From positions 1,054,001 to 1,118,000 of the forward strand of contig JADFUC010002313.1 of the NCBI GenBank assembly GCA_019722365.1: a stretch of 64,000 nt of DNA, in the 5' to 3' direction. Under the pieces are notes generated by a model. That model searched no databases. It worked only from the letters and a program-made list of their open reading frames with translations, and was not told the origin of the DNA. Every line of letters starts with the position of its first letter. Position 1 is the stretch's first letter. The position numbers and the translations under genes were made by a program. Origin of the DNA: Lithospermum erythrorhizon. Lineage: Eukaryota; Streptophyta; Magnoliopsida; Boraginales; Boraginaceae. Of this stretch, positions 1 through 11,010 are shown piece after piece.

Positions 1-2363
1 AGTAATAACACCAATGCTCCAGACATCGGATTCAGGGCCTGATCGCCGTCTCAAAACCTCTGGAGCAACATAGTATGCACTACCAACAATATCTTTGAAT
101 TTCCTCCCTACATTCAATTTTTATTATGATAATTCAGAAATTACGGGTAAACACACCAAAGTATGTGGATCTAAGAGTTCTTGACTGACGAAAATGTGAC
201 GTCAGACGCTTAAAACATTTATCTTTTAGAGGTCAAATAGGTTAAGTATAACACCCGAATACAGTTAAAGTCAACAATAAAACTGGCATTTAGATTGAAG
301 ATGCTTGATTCATAAACCTTTCCATTTAAAATTCTGCAAATATAGAAATTACCTGGTCTTATGAAGTCTGAAAGACCAAAATCCGTGGCCTTAAGTGGTG
401 AATCGACTTTGGTTGATTTGAGAAGAAAATTCTATAAGAAAGATATAGATGCACATGAGAATCGCCATGTGGAACCAAATAAAACGTGGATGACTATCTT
501 CTGCATACCTCTGGTTTCATATCACGGTGTACTAAACCATGCAAATGGCACTCCGCCGCAACCTTTAACATCTGCCTTACAACTATCGCGGCATCTTTCT
601 CTGTATATCGGCCGTCTTTTCTGATTATAGGAGAGGATGTGCATGTCAATTGTATTCTATAATACCACATTCATGGTGAATGGATAGAACTCGGATAAAT
701 GCTTACTTGGCTAATATACGGTCCAGCAGTTCTCCCCCCTCACATAATCTGAAGTCAAGAGTTAACTGTTAAAGAATAGGTATCTAAGCTCCCTTCATTC
801 ACACCTTTAGGAATTAAACAGAAAAACTGAGTGGGTTCTTGAAATGACTTACTCCATGACTATATATACATAAGAATCATCCTCAAACGCATTATAAAAT
901 TGAACCACATTTTCATGCCCAGCTAGAGCTTTCATTATTTTGACTTCTCGCTTAACATCTTCAACAGAAATAGGAAGCTTCATCTGCTAGACACCATTTA
1001 CAGTAAAATAACACAAGTAATCAGAATTTCCCTACACGAGCATTAGTTCTCATATATGCCGACAATCAAAAACGTTTATAGGCGAATCATTTATGGGAAA
1101 AACTGTAACACAAAACAACAATGTAATCGGTATCTTATTAAGACAACATAAACATAAGGCCCACAACAAGCACACATCTAAACTGCAAAAGAGTACTAAT
1201 GATTAAGATAACAAGAACAACATCCTATATAATATATGGTAAAGAATATGTATAGCACTGAGTTTTCTTCATACATTACTATAAATGTCTACCAAACATG
1301 AGCATAGAATACCATACTCATAGGCGGACCTATGATTGACTTTCTAATGGTGCGTTTTACAAATAATGAAAGAAAATTTTGAACGATCAAATATTAGGCA
1401 ATATTTTCAATACTTCTGAACAATATCAAAATGGAAAATACGAATGGAAAGCGGATTTGGGGTATGTGCATTAACATTCCATAGATGTCATATCTAGACA
1501 CCAAAAGCAAAGATTCCCTTTATTCGAGCATCATCCAGCATCCCAATGAAATCACTTCACATCATATAAAGCCTTATGCAATAAAGGTAATAGAAAAACG
1601 AAGAGTGTAGAAAGCATATCTGTTGAAGCTCAATTACAACATCATCATCAAAGATATTCACAAACTCACAAAGCTAAGTTCCTATATCATTTATTTGAGA
1701 AAGTGCCATCTTTGTTAACCAAATTAAATAAACTCCTTATTTCAAGTATATATAAATAATCAGTGGATGAACTAGGGGGAGCGTAGAAAGTCCCCCCTAA
1801 TTTTTTTTAAAACATAATTTTATTAAGCATTTTTTCAAAAGCTATACTAATTCTCTTAAAAACTATGTCGTTCTACCCCCCCTCCAAATTCGGCCCCCCT
1901 ACACAAAAAATTCTAGTTCCGCCAACAGGCGCCAACCGAGCATAATCATCAAATTGGCCAAAATCTACCTCCATATAAAATATATGCCACATAAATACAA
2001 AAGAAGAACTAAAATTACCTTATTTTTGTCAATTTTCTTGACAGCAACACGATCACCATTAAACTTATCAGTAGCAACATATGTATACCCAAACTGACCA
2101 TGACCCAATAATTTCCCAATTGAATATTTCTCTTTAAAGTCCTTATCATACCCAAAATCAGTTCTTTTACCACATGGTATCACTCCACCATTAGGCTGTT
2201 TTGAGGTACCCTTTATCTGCTGCTTCTGTTGACATTTTTTACCATTCTTTTTATCATTTTCTGGTTTTATTACAGTGGTATGTGGCTTGTTGGTCGTGGT
2301 GGTTGAAGGAGTATTTCTACTTGAACCACTCACCACCTTGCTGCTTGAGAAACAGCTCCCCAT
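1..2363 (-). CDS. Calcium-dependent protein kinase, CPK16/18/28 type (5' part; runs off window)
   Basis: Ca2+-regulated Ser/Thr kinase. Exons on the minus strand with GT-AG junctions and preserved frame: 2363-2019, 983-853, 748-707, 620-509, 431-353 and 107-1 (partial). Exon 1 encodes 115 residues starting MGSCFSSSK; Gly2 and Cys4 suggest N-myristoylation and palmitoylation, so membrane attachment. After a basic low-complexity region comes [10 protein letters not shown], then the glycine loop [10 protein letters not shown] and the ATP lysine in VAVKK. Later exons give [37 protein letters not shown], the catalytic HRDMKPEN, DFG in [13 protein letters not shown], and [11 protein letters not shown] with [14 protein letters not shown] at the left edge. 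The autoinhibitory and EF-hand parts would lie outside the window. The CGKRTDFGY block before the kinase domain and the overall similarity point to the CPK16/18/28 subgroup. No lesion is seen. Intron 1 (984-2018) carries transposon sequence. Confidence 0.93.
1323..1926. mobile_element. MITE-like element(s) in CDPK intron 1
   Basis: The left part begins with GGCGGACCTATG near 1324, and the right end is the inverted form TAGTTCCGCC near 1913-1922, which looks like a short terminal inverted repeat. The distal 160 bp (about 1765-1926) has runs of C and G (CCCCCC, GGGGGG) around an AT-rich core. It resembles the stretches at 5285-5480 and 17165-17445, which also end in TTC(C/T)G-type termini. The whole lies inside intron 1 of the kinase gene. 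The boundaries are approximate and it may be two elements. Confidence 0.4.
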
Positions 2364-2364
2364 T

Positions 2365-2650
2365 ATTATGCAAAAAATCCAATCTTTTTGGACAAAAAAA
2401 ACTAAATTTTTTTGTCTAAAAAACCAAACCTTTTAGTCTAAAAATCCAATCTTTTTGGTATAAAAATCAATCTTTTAGACTCAAAATCAAACTTTTTAGT
2501 ATAAAAAAGCAAATTTCTTAGTCTAAAAATCCAATCTTTTTGGTATAAAAAACTGATCTTTTAGTCTAAAAATCCAAAAAAATTAGTATAAGAAAGCAAA
2601 TTTTTTAGTCTAAAAAGCCAAACTGTTGGTCTAAAAATCTGAACATTTGG
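2365..2650. repeat. Degenerate AT-rich minisatellite upstream of CDPK ATG
   Basis: About a dozen imperfect copies of a roughly 20-25 bp unit resembling AGTCTAAAAATCCAATCTTT, alternating with TTGGTATAAAAA variants, start immediately upstream of the kinase ATG at 2363. On the kinase strand it would form the 5' UTR or core promoter. It contains several TATA-like words (TATAAAAA on the plus strand), so transcription start choice there could be unusual. Confidence 0.7.
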
Positions 2651-3329
2651 ACCAAGGCTCAATGAGTTTTAAAGATTTATGACCATAATAACATAAAAAT
2701 AAGTATAACTCAAGAAAATTAAATGTGATCATAAATCAACATGAGTTGATAAGCATATGATGATAATTGATAAAGTTTATATTATATAGTTGGAATGTAA
2801 GATAAAGCCAAACATTTAAAAATGCAGAGGAAAGTTTGAGGTAGGTGCAGGAAAAATGGAGAACGCGGATGCTGAATGTGAAAAATAGACTTTTAAGTAA
2901 AAACCTTAGGAAAAATTTAGCAAATTATTAATGAAATGTTTTGTACTCAATTTTGATAGTCAAAATGGTTGAAATTAAACTATCATTTGTTGACACAATA
3001 TGATGTTAATTTATCAGTGAGTAACTGGATTTTGGTCATGTATATATTTTGCTAATTCGTGTTGAACTCTTTTGTTGGAGAAAGTGACCAATCAAGTCTC
3101 ACAATTTTGGTAGATTTTGCATGGGGTAATTTGATTGCCTCTCTACTCGCCTCTATACTTTCATTTTTTCGTATTCCTAAGCTTTTTATCTTTCGGTGCC
3201 CTGCCTTCATCCTCATTTTAATGATCTTAATGTCCCCTATATTATTCCGCTCGCACAAACGATTATTCAGCCTCTAACACTAAAATAAAATATGTGGAAG
3301 ACATTTAATAATTAAAATAACTCCACACT
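2651..3329. other. Non-coding AT-rich spacer
   Basis: Upstream flank of the kinase gene. There are short overlapping open frames on both strands around 3052-3277, but no recognisable protein, splice structure or repeat boundary. I see nothing functional that I can support. Confidence 0.5.
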
Positions 3330-3605
3330 TTTCTTTTAACACACTCCACCCTACCTCCCTAAACTATAGTCCCCGAACTATAATCTATTTTATTCGACAC
3401 ACCTTACCTTACCCCTACCCCTACGTACCTCAACTATACTATTTTCTCTACTGATACACCTTATCCTACTCCCTTACCCCCACCTCCTACCCCACGCCCC
3501 CTTCAACTATAGCACATTTCTCTTCGACACCTCACTCCTACCCCCACCCCTTACCTCATTAACTCTTGAACTATACCCCGAAACGCGACTATACCAATTC
3601 ATTAT
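3330..3605. repeat. CT-rich degenerate tandem repeat
   Basis: About four imperfect copies, 55-75 bp apart, of a unit combining CCCCTACCCC-type pyrimidine runs with AACTATA and a CGACAC(A)CC block. AACTATA occurs near 3363, 3376, 3432, 3505 and 3570. Strong strand asymmetry (few G on the plus strand) is visible by eye. Confidence 0.55.
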
Positions 3606-4389
3606 AGCTCTTTTTACTGAGTTACGCTCCCACTTAATCTGGATCTGTGCCGCCACTGCCAATGCTATCGAAAAGACCTTTAATTCTACTCAAAGAAAGT
3701 CATAAGAGGATAATCGAATTAATAATGACCTTGTGGTTACTGAAACTGAATTTATCTTGAAATGAAAGTCTATAAATAATATTTGTAACTTGATAGGCAA
3801 TTGCATTAGACGTTTAATATCCTTAATTAATTACTCTCTATATATCAATATAATTACGCAATCGCTTGAAGTGTTTTGTTATGATTAATATAAAGATGTA
3901 TCACTAGACGAAGAAAATATCAATAAATTATGTAAGCATGACAAAAGCTACATATAAGTTTTACTACTAATTACTCATATTAGACTTCAAGGATGAAATT
4001 GACCTTTCGGTTGCTGCAAGTGTGTTATTAGGGAAAAAAAAACACAAGTGACTTAAACTTTGCTAAAAGTCAAAGATTAATTGGTACGTAACAGATTTCA
4101 CAAGGCTTAGCATATAGTACTGTGTAATGCTATGAATATGATATCGATCTGAGTATTCTTTAGCAATGCATGCATACTCGATTTATAGACCTACTTCAAA
4201 CAGTTTTCCTGCTTATTATGAACCAAACATGACCTAAAAATCTTACATAGGATGTGAGTCAACTTGAATTATTGTAGCTTTAAGATCAAGTCGTCGGGCT
4301 CGTATTCTGAGTACAATAATCATCAAGTATCAAGAAAACGATTGAAAATGATAGTTCATATCCACAAAATCTCTATGGAAGGGAGAGTG

Positions 4390-5060
4390 GAGACTATAGG
4401 ATGTCCATCGGTGCGATTTTCGCACAAAATCGCATATTTCTGGCTTTTTCTGCTCTAAGCTGGGTTTTTTGGTTCAATCTGCTTTTTCTATAAGCGATTC
4501 ACAGAATTTGCTTTCAAGATTGTGATAATCTAAAATTAACTTCAGATTCCATTCAATATCTATAGATATTTAAAACAATCAACAATTAAGGGCTATTTGT
4601 ACACTTTTTGATAATTTTAATAAAATTTAAATAACTCAAATTAAATAATTGAACGGTAATTTACTTTTACTTATTTAATAGAGAAATATATGAGCCAAAT
4701 TTTTTACAAGCAAATTACCAAATCATTGAATTATTATTTTATGGACTATATTATTGACTTATTGTTCCATTCCATTTAAATTGATCATAATAATATGATT
4801 TTATTAAAGTAATTCTCTAGGCATAATGTAAATTGCAATCCAATAATATCAATATATTATGAAATAATTAAATATTTATTTGAAATATATAATAAATTTA
4901 AAATAAACTAAAATAATGATCTGCGGCGATTCGGTTTAGAGCAAACTCCAAACCGCAAAAAAAAAATTGATTTTGAAATTATTCAAACCTCATTGATTTC
5001 GATTTCAAAAAAGTCGAACCGAATCGATTGAAATCGATGCGATTCGGACGATACATTTTG
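4390..5060. mobile_element. Possible non-autonomous hAT-like element
   Basis: The left end near 4400 reads GTCCATCGGTGCGATTTTCG. The right end near 4985-5055 is full of GAACCGAATCG / CGATGCGATTCGG words. This arrangement of CG-rich subterminal blocks around an AT-rich interior is typical of hAT-type MITEs. No transposase is visible and the exact termini and target duplication were not resolved. Confidence 0.3.
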
Positions 5061-5284
5061 ATGTTTTTCATGACCATATGAGACCCAGTCAGAAGATAGG
5101 ACTAATAGAGCGTGGTTGAATAGTATAATATACTGGTACACATCATGCAATTCAATTCGTTAAAAAAAATTTATCTTTATCGTTTTCTTTGTGATCCTGT
5201 GGTAACTTTATTCGTAACTAAATTACTACTATAATGTAAATGTAATGTATGAATTAAATTATCATGTTAATATAGTTAGTGGAG

Positions 5285-5480
5285 AAATTAGAAAGAGGGA
5301 GGCATAAGGGAGTATTTTTTTTAATTTTAAAATTATATTTTATTATTAAAAATAAAATTTTATAATTTATTTTATTTAAAAATTGCTCGTTCTTCCCCTT
5401 AAATTTTATATTTTCTCTTCATTTATATAATATTAATTTCTTCGCCCCTTCTATGTAAAATTTCTGATTCCGCCACCTAA
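5285..5480. mobile_element. MITE-like fragment
   Basis: The segment starts with a GAGGGAGGCATAAGGG block and ends TTTCTGATTCCGCCACC around a very AT-rich core. Its end resembles that of the element at 1765-1926 (TTCTAGTTCCGCCA). No coding capacity. Confidence 0.35.
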
Positions 5481-6114
5481 TACGATATATTATAATAAAT
5501 TACAAGATGCGATATATAATAAGTAGATGGAATATTAAACATCATATACGGAGTAATATATAATAAAACCTTAAAAATCCACTTATTCAAATTATATTTT
5601 AAATGCTATTAGATAAATAATGTAGTATTAAACATTATATACGGAGTACTACGTGTAAAAAATAAAAGAAGCATATAAATTATGATAATATAATTTTGGT
5701 TTGAAAAAAATTAAATTTACATGAAGGTTTATTACTTTAAAATAGATCGGATGAAGAAGAAAACAGAGTAGATACAACATTGAAAGCTCGACACGTGAGC
5801 TATTTATTGAAGCTTGGGTGTTTGCAATGCGAACACGTAGTCGTAGAAGATCAATAATGTGATATTTTAATAAATTAAAGGCCATAGATTATTAATACGA
5901 GTCACGAGATGTACTCTGCAAGGTGTGTAGTCGTTGAAGATCAATAGTTCCATATTGTGTACATAATTCGTGTTGCCAACCGGAAATTTCTACCAAATTT
6001 ACATCATTCATTATTTTTATTTATTATGAATTCATTAATATTTATGAGGGATTGATATAAACAATCAATCTAATGATCGTGTCTTATTTGATTTTTGTTT
6101 TTTTATCCAAATGA
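5481..6114. other. Non-coding spacer with short local duplication
   Basis: AT-rich. A roughly 25 bp segment ending ATATACGGAGTA occurs twice, ending near 5555 and 5648, and a further phrase around GTAGTCGT(A/T)GAAGATCAATA occurs twice near 5840 and 5930. No gene is supported. Confidence 0.5.
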
Positions 6115-6480
6115 CATTTAAATTAAATAGAAATAATGTTAGGATTACAAAGTCTAAGTAGATCCAACCTCACCTCTATCAAATTCAACAAAAATAATAA
6201 CTCCCACATGTGAAGTATTAAACAAACAAAAATCTAAATCTAAGTTAGCATCCAATATTGGCCAAAGCATTCACCACACGATTGGCTTCTTTGAAAATGT
6301 GACACAGCTTGGAGTCCGGTAGCCTATACAAGAGCCATCTGCAATGATTGATAAAGATTAAAGGGCAACAAAGCAATTATCCACACTATTTGATGAGTTA
6401 ATAAGATCAACAATAACTTGAGCATCAGACTCTACAATGAGGGGGAACAAATTCTTGTTCAGTGCCAAAGTTCAGCAGTT
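6115..6480 (-). mobile_element. LINE (non-LTR retrotransposon) 3' end: RNase H tail plus 3' UTR
   Basis: Conceptual translation of the minus strand gives, in two frames, blocks typical of the C-terminal RNase H domain of plant L1-type LINEs: FPLIVESDAQVIVDLINSS followed, after a frameshift and stop, by WLLYRLPDSKLCHIFKEAN and then NALANIGC. The last block corresponds to the conserved 'H.F.EAN..ADALA' end of the domain. It is a 5'-truncated, decayed copy, as is usual for LINEs. A related LINE body lies at 54930-58655. Confidence 0.7.
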
Positions 6481-7060
6481 AGTCCAGTTAACTCTTCTAG
6501 CAAAACCAATTACCTAACTCTGCCATACGTATTAAATACTTAAAATAAACAACCACGCACATTCAAAAGCGATAATACACCCTAGGCCCTATTACATTTT
6601 CAAGTAATACTTTAATATTCTACTTCCTATTACATTTTCGTCTTCGACTTCTAATTTCCACTCAAGCTTTCGCTCAATTACAATTCAAATACACTAATCC
6701 AAACTTAGACAAGATGCAAGTCATGGGAGAAACAAGAAAATAAAATAAAATAATATGACTCAAGAAAGTCATTTACAACAACGGGTACAATGCACCTAAA
6801 TAAAACGCGTGTCGTGATCTTATACACCTCCATTCCATTCCATAATATATATAAAAAGAAACATTAAACAAATAAATACACTTAACGTCATACTTTATTG
6901 TTTGGGTGGGAGGTAAGTATAGTAATGTAAGGTGAGGGAGGGGTTGTTTTGGTTGGTGGTGGTTCATGGACAGTCATGGTGGTGGTGACTTAATTAAAAG
7001 GCGAGGAGAGGTTTTTTATAACATTTTTTCTCGGCAGGTCACCTAAATGATCAAATTCAT
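6481..7060. other. Non-coding spacer
   Basis: Ordinary AT-rich sequence with a GGTGGT-rich patch near 6900-6990. No protein or RNA gene is recognised. Confidence 0.5.
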
Positions 7061-7062
7061 GG

Positions 7063-8806
7063 CAGGCGGTGCCAGTACGTGAGCGAACCCGAAAGTTCGG
7101 TTCGGTTCGCATTATTCGGCTCGAATGGGCTCGTCAGGTTCTGGCCGCACTCTCCAAACGTGAAACGCAAACGTTAAAAATGCCCAAGTTCGAATCGGAC
7201 CGAACGGCATAATAGTTCGGTCCGTCCATTTATAACATCCCCCCCGCCCCCCCGGCCTGGCTCCGCCCATATATTCCTCTCACCCCCGGCCCCCACTCTT
7301 AGGCCTCAAATTTCATAATGTGAATATGATACCCTAAAATCCTCCCTTACCCCACTTCTCACTTCGCTCTATCCTCTCTCTCTCTCTTCCGCCGCTTCTC
7401 TCTCTCTAAACTCCCCTTTGAGTCAAGCTTCCGATTCCGCTTCCGACTTTACTGCGAAATGTCCTCTTTTGTCTTCACATGTCCGATCTAAACCCCTCTT
7501 CGATTCGGGCTCGATTCCTAATACGGTATACCTGCATGTTTTGATTCGAGTATTGAGTTTTGTTTTTGGGGTTGCAGTATGTATGTTGTAACTTGTAAAA
7601 TATATGTTTTGACTCGAGTTTTGAGTTTGAGTTGACTAGTTTCAAGTATCGATTTGAGTTTTGACTTTGAAGTTTTGAGTTTCAGTTTGAGTTTGAGTTC
7701 GAAATTCGACTTTGAGTTTGACTTCGAAGCTCGAGTTTTGTGTTTTGCATCTTGAGTTTGACTTTCGATTTTGTGATTTGAGTTTGATCTCGAAGTTTTG
7801 ACTTCGATTTTCGAGTTTTGAGTTTTGACTTTTCGATTCGAAGTTTCACTTTTCGATTTTGAAATAAACTAGGTTTTCATGTTTAATTCAATAAGGGTTT
7901 ATGGTTTAATAAAGCTGGCCAAAATACTTAGGGTTTCCCTCGTTAAGTTAATTGGCTTAATTAATTTAGGGTTTAATTAAATTGGGGGCTTAAAATTAAT
8001 TAGGGTTTCACGGTTTAATTTAATTAGGATTTTATTCAATTAAGGTTTAATTAAATTAGGGGTTTGTAAATAATTAGGGTTTCCTAGTTTAATTCAATTA
8101 GGGTTTAATTAAATTGACTATTCATGTTATATTCTTCAAAGACGATGATTAAAACTATCCGATTTCTTATATACTATATAACATGCTTTTCTCTCATTCC
8201 GCCATCTACTTACAACATCTGCAACTTTGATCGCATCTCGACTAATGACTATAATTTCGTTGCCTATAATGATAAATATGGAAACGATGTCATAATTTCC
8301 GCCTTTTGGACAATTTATCAATGCTTATAAACTATCAGTTTATAATTTCGGTCGCTTATAAACTGCTTACCTGCTCACTGCTTGGATTCATTTTGCCCTA
8401 GGCGTTATCTCTTCACAAAACTTCAGAACCAAATAATGTGGCTAATCCCGCGGTTCCACCATCAACGCAAACGATGCAGGCCACCCAACTCTAAGAACAA
8501 GAAAATTATGCTACGAATCCTCAAGAATATTTATCAGGTAATTATGCATTTCAGGTTGGCCCTGCATATTAAAAACAATCAAAACCGTATCTGTGGAACT
8601 TGTAAATGTAGGGAACAAGATTATCAATTGCGTATTTTTAATTTTCACAACAATACGTCGGACCTGATCGAATCACAGGCGGTCAGCTTGCAACTCGGAC
8701 TTAATCGATCGAACTATAATTCAAAAAACTTGCGAACTCAAACTCGAACTTCAAAATTTAATGTGTGCAAAAAATCTAACCGACTGAACGTACGTCAGCA
8801 CTGCTG
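7063..8806. mobile_element. Decayed hAT-like DNA transposon (copy 1)
   Basis: The left end CAGGCGGTGCCAGTACGT (7063) is mirrored by the inverted right end CAGCAGTGCTGACGTACG (8806 reading down), an imperfect terminal inverted repeat. Both ends carry subterminal TTCGG/CGAAC-type words, as in plant hAT elements. Inside are a CT-rich leader (7370-7440), a TTTGAGT-rich tract (7540-7860), a TTAGGGTTT-rich tract (7900-8120) and a short decayed coding remnant near 8425-8530 (NNVANPAVPPSTQTM, then a stop). No intact transposase. An 8-bp target duplication is unclear: ATTCATGG precedes the left end and ATTCATAG occurs at 8822, about 15 bp beyond the right end. Confidence 0.45.
7900..8120. repeat. Degenerate tandem repeat with TTAGGGTTT (telobox-like) words
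   Basis: At least five TTAGGGTTT occurrences (near 7928, 7966, 8000, 8073, 8097) sit in repeats of a phrase like TTTAATTAAATTGGGG. The spacing is irregular, 25-75 bp, so this is not true telomeric repeat. It lies inside the hAT-like element. Confidence 0.6.
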
Positions 8807-8917
8807 ATCGACTTCGAACGCATTCATAGTGCTCCGCATAATTCGCCCTGCTACAAAGCCTAAATGGGCGGTGGATTATTTGTTTATATATAGCTATGCA
8901 ATATCAGATCAGAGAGC

Positions 8918-11010
8918 AACGTGGTAAACGAATTGCCGGCCCGGCCCGACCCCTTAAGCAACGAACCGGGCCGGCCTGCTGTAACATGTTCGACGGCCTA
9001 TTCGTTAACGAATCGGCCGGCCCGGCCCGCTGTTTAACACCGCCCCTCGCTCTGCCGAGGCCCGTATCAAATGACGCGGCACCGCTTGAATTACAACGGT
9101 ACTAATGCTTACTCCGTGATATAAACGGTATACCGCTTAAAGTCAACTGCACTCTAAGAATGCATAACGAATATATAACGGCTTACTAACATAAATCCAG
9201 ATACCATTTCTACATTAACGGCAACCACGTTAAAGTCCAACGGCTATTTTTTATGAATTGTATGATCAATTTGGTACCGTTTAGATTAAATCTGCATCAA
9301 TGCCGGTGTACCGGTACCGCTTCATCTAAACGGCAATCGCTTGACCTCAAGATTAAAACCATTCTACATTTCGAAAACTCCAAAATGCAGCAGGTCTATA
9401 AAAGGGCAAACTTCCTTCATTTCTCACAACCTCACAATCATTCTTACAATACCAAAGAAATAAGAATCACTTTCAAGCAATTACAATATTCATTACTTGT
9501 GGTTTTCAATTGTTTCAAGTTACAACTGTCAATCAACGATCTTACCTTGCTCCATTTACAACCGTATTATTTATCAACTTTTTATAAATCTTATATTTGT
9601 TCTTCTTAATTAATGGCAAAGAAAACGTAACTCGGGAAAAAGTATTCCAAAGCGAGCAAAGGCTTAGTGTCCAATGATTTTGCGACTTAGATAGATGATA
9701 ATTGTATGGATGAACTACCTTTTATTAACTCTCAATCTAGTGCTACGATACTACTATCGAGAGAAAAAAACTTCACTGATTTCCAAATATTTTCTGAGAC
9801 CTGAAAAACAACAAACTAAGAACTGCTTAAATTGTAAAGAGTACTCTATCAGCGGAAAACTAAAAGTAGTGAACTGTCATCTTGCTGCATTAATTCTATG
9901 GTCATAAGATAACCAAAGACAGAGCGGGAGGGTGGTATGCTGGGCGAACTATCGATATTCAAACCGGCAAAAACTTTTTTAGTATTTCGCATATGCGATT
10001 TAAAATCCATGAATTTGTAATCTGTATTTTTCGGCTTTTAATCATCATAATTACCACTAAATGCATTCAAAATGTCAGTAATCTCGAGCAATACGTATTC
10101 TGCCTACTTTACTTAAACTATGCTTTTAAATATTTTAAAAGTTTAAAAGCATCTTTCTAAGCGTAAAATTCTTTCATGAATTTCGCTTTCTTATAAATGT
10201 GCTCGACTTTAGCTTTATATCGGGTAAGTCTTTTTGGATTTGATATAATGTGTGTAACATGCCATTGATCGATCATGATCGGGTCTTACAAAGGAGAATT
10301 ATATATTTTAGATCTATCATAAACATACCAATATTCAAATTTCTAAGCGTGATACTGCATGCGCCAATGATTACAAATGTTTGGAATAGGATTTCACTTC
10401 ATTTGATAATGCTACCGCTAATAACGATCAATTGAAAGATTAAAGAGTTTAACGTGTTTACATATTATATGTATATGTTTTTTCCTGCTTAAACAATGTT
10501 TGTTATTTACGCATTTTATCTCGGTTGTTAATGATGTGAATAAGGTCAATGCTCAATGCTCAACGCTTACAGAATCCGGGATGAACGCGTATGTTTGAAT
10601 GTCGCGATTCAAAAACTTACCTTCTTCTCGAAGTTTAAACGCCTGCATCAAGCATGACGAACGGTACCACGCTTATAAAGCAGAAATGCAATATTTATGG
10701 AGCACGCTGCAATCGCTTCATATGAAACGGTACCATTATTGGGTATGGGGAAATTAACGTGCAAATGCTTTCATATGTAATCTGCATTCACGTTAATGGG
10801 GCTCTGCGGGGCTCGAACTACTGGGCCATGCCCACCGGAATATTGGTGTAATAACCGTCGGGCCCTACCAATCACTCTCCCCCCGTCCGACTCCACTTAT
10901 TAACGTGAACCGGGGCCGCTCGCGGCCCGTGGGCCCGGGCCGAATCCGAACCGGACTGGTGGGCCAGCCCCCGAACGGCCCACCGAGGCCCGGTTCGTTT
11001 GCCACGTTTA
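8918..11010 (+). mobile_element. Decayed hAT (Ac-like) DNA transposon (copy 2), internally deleted
   Basis: The left end AACGTGGTAAACGAA (8919) matches the inverted right end AACGTGGCAAACGAA (read down from about 11007) with one mismatch. Both are followed by GGCCCGGCC-type subterminal blocks (8937-9062 and 10800-10990), the hallmark of plant Ac-like elements beginning 'GTGGCAAACGGGCC'. Downstream of the left end there is a TATAAAAGGGC box near 9398, a leader, and an ATG at 9613 in Kozak-like context. The reading frame from that ATG starts MAKKT and is closed after five codons, with further stops, so the transposase is dead. The length of about 2.1 kb is short for an autonomous hAT. No target duplication is obvious. 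Confidence 0.55.

Noticed and set aside
361..624. 87-codon plus-strand open frame
   Set aside because: It is antisense to CDPK exons 353-431 and 509-620, whose minus-strand reading gives kinase motifs with correct splice sites.
8382..8807. 141-codon plus-strand open frame
   Set aside because: Lies across the decayed right half of a hAT-like element; the translation is low-complexity and shows no family signal, and another frame there looks more like old transposase.
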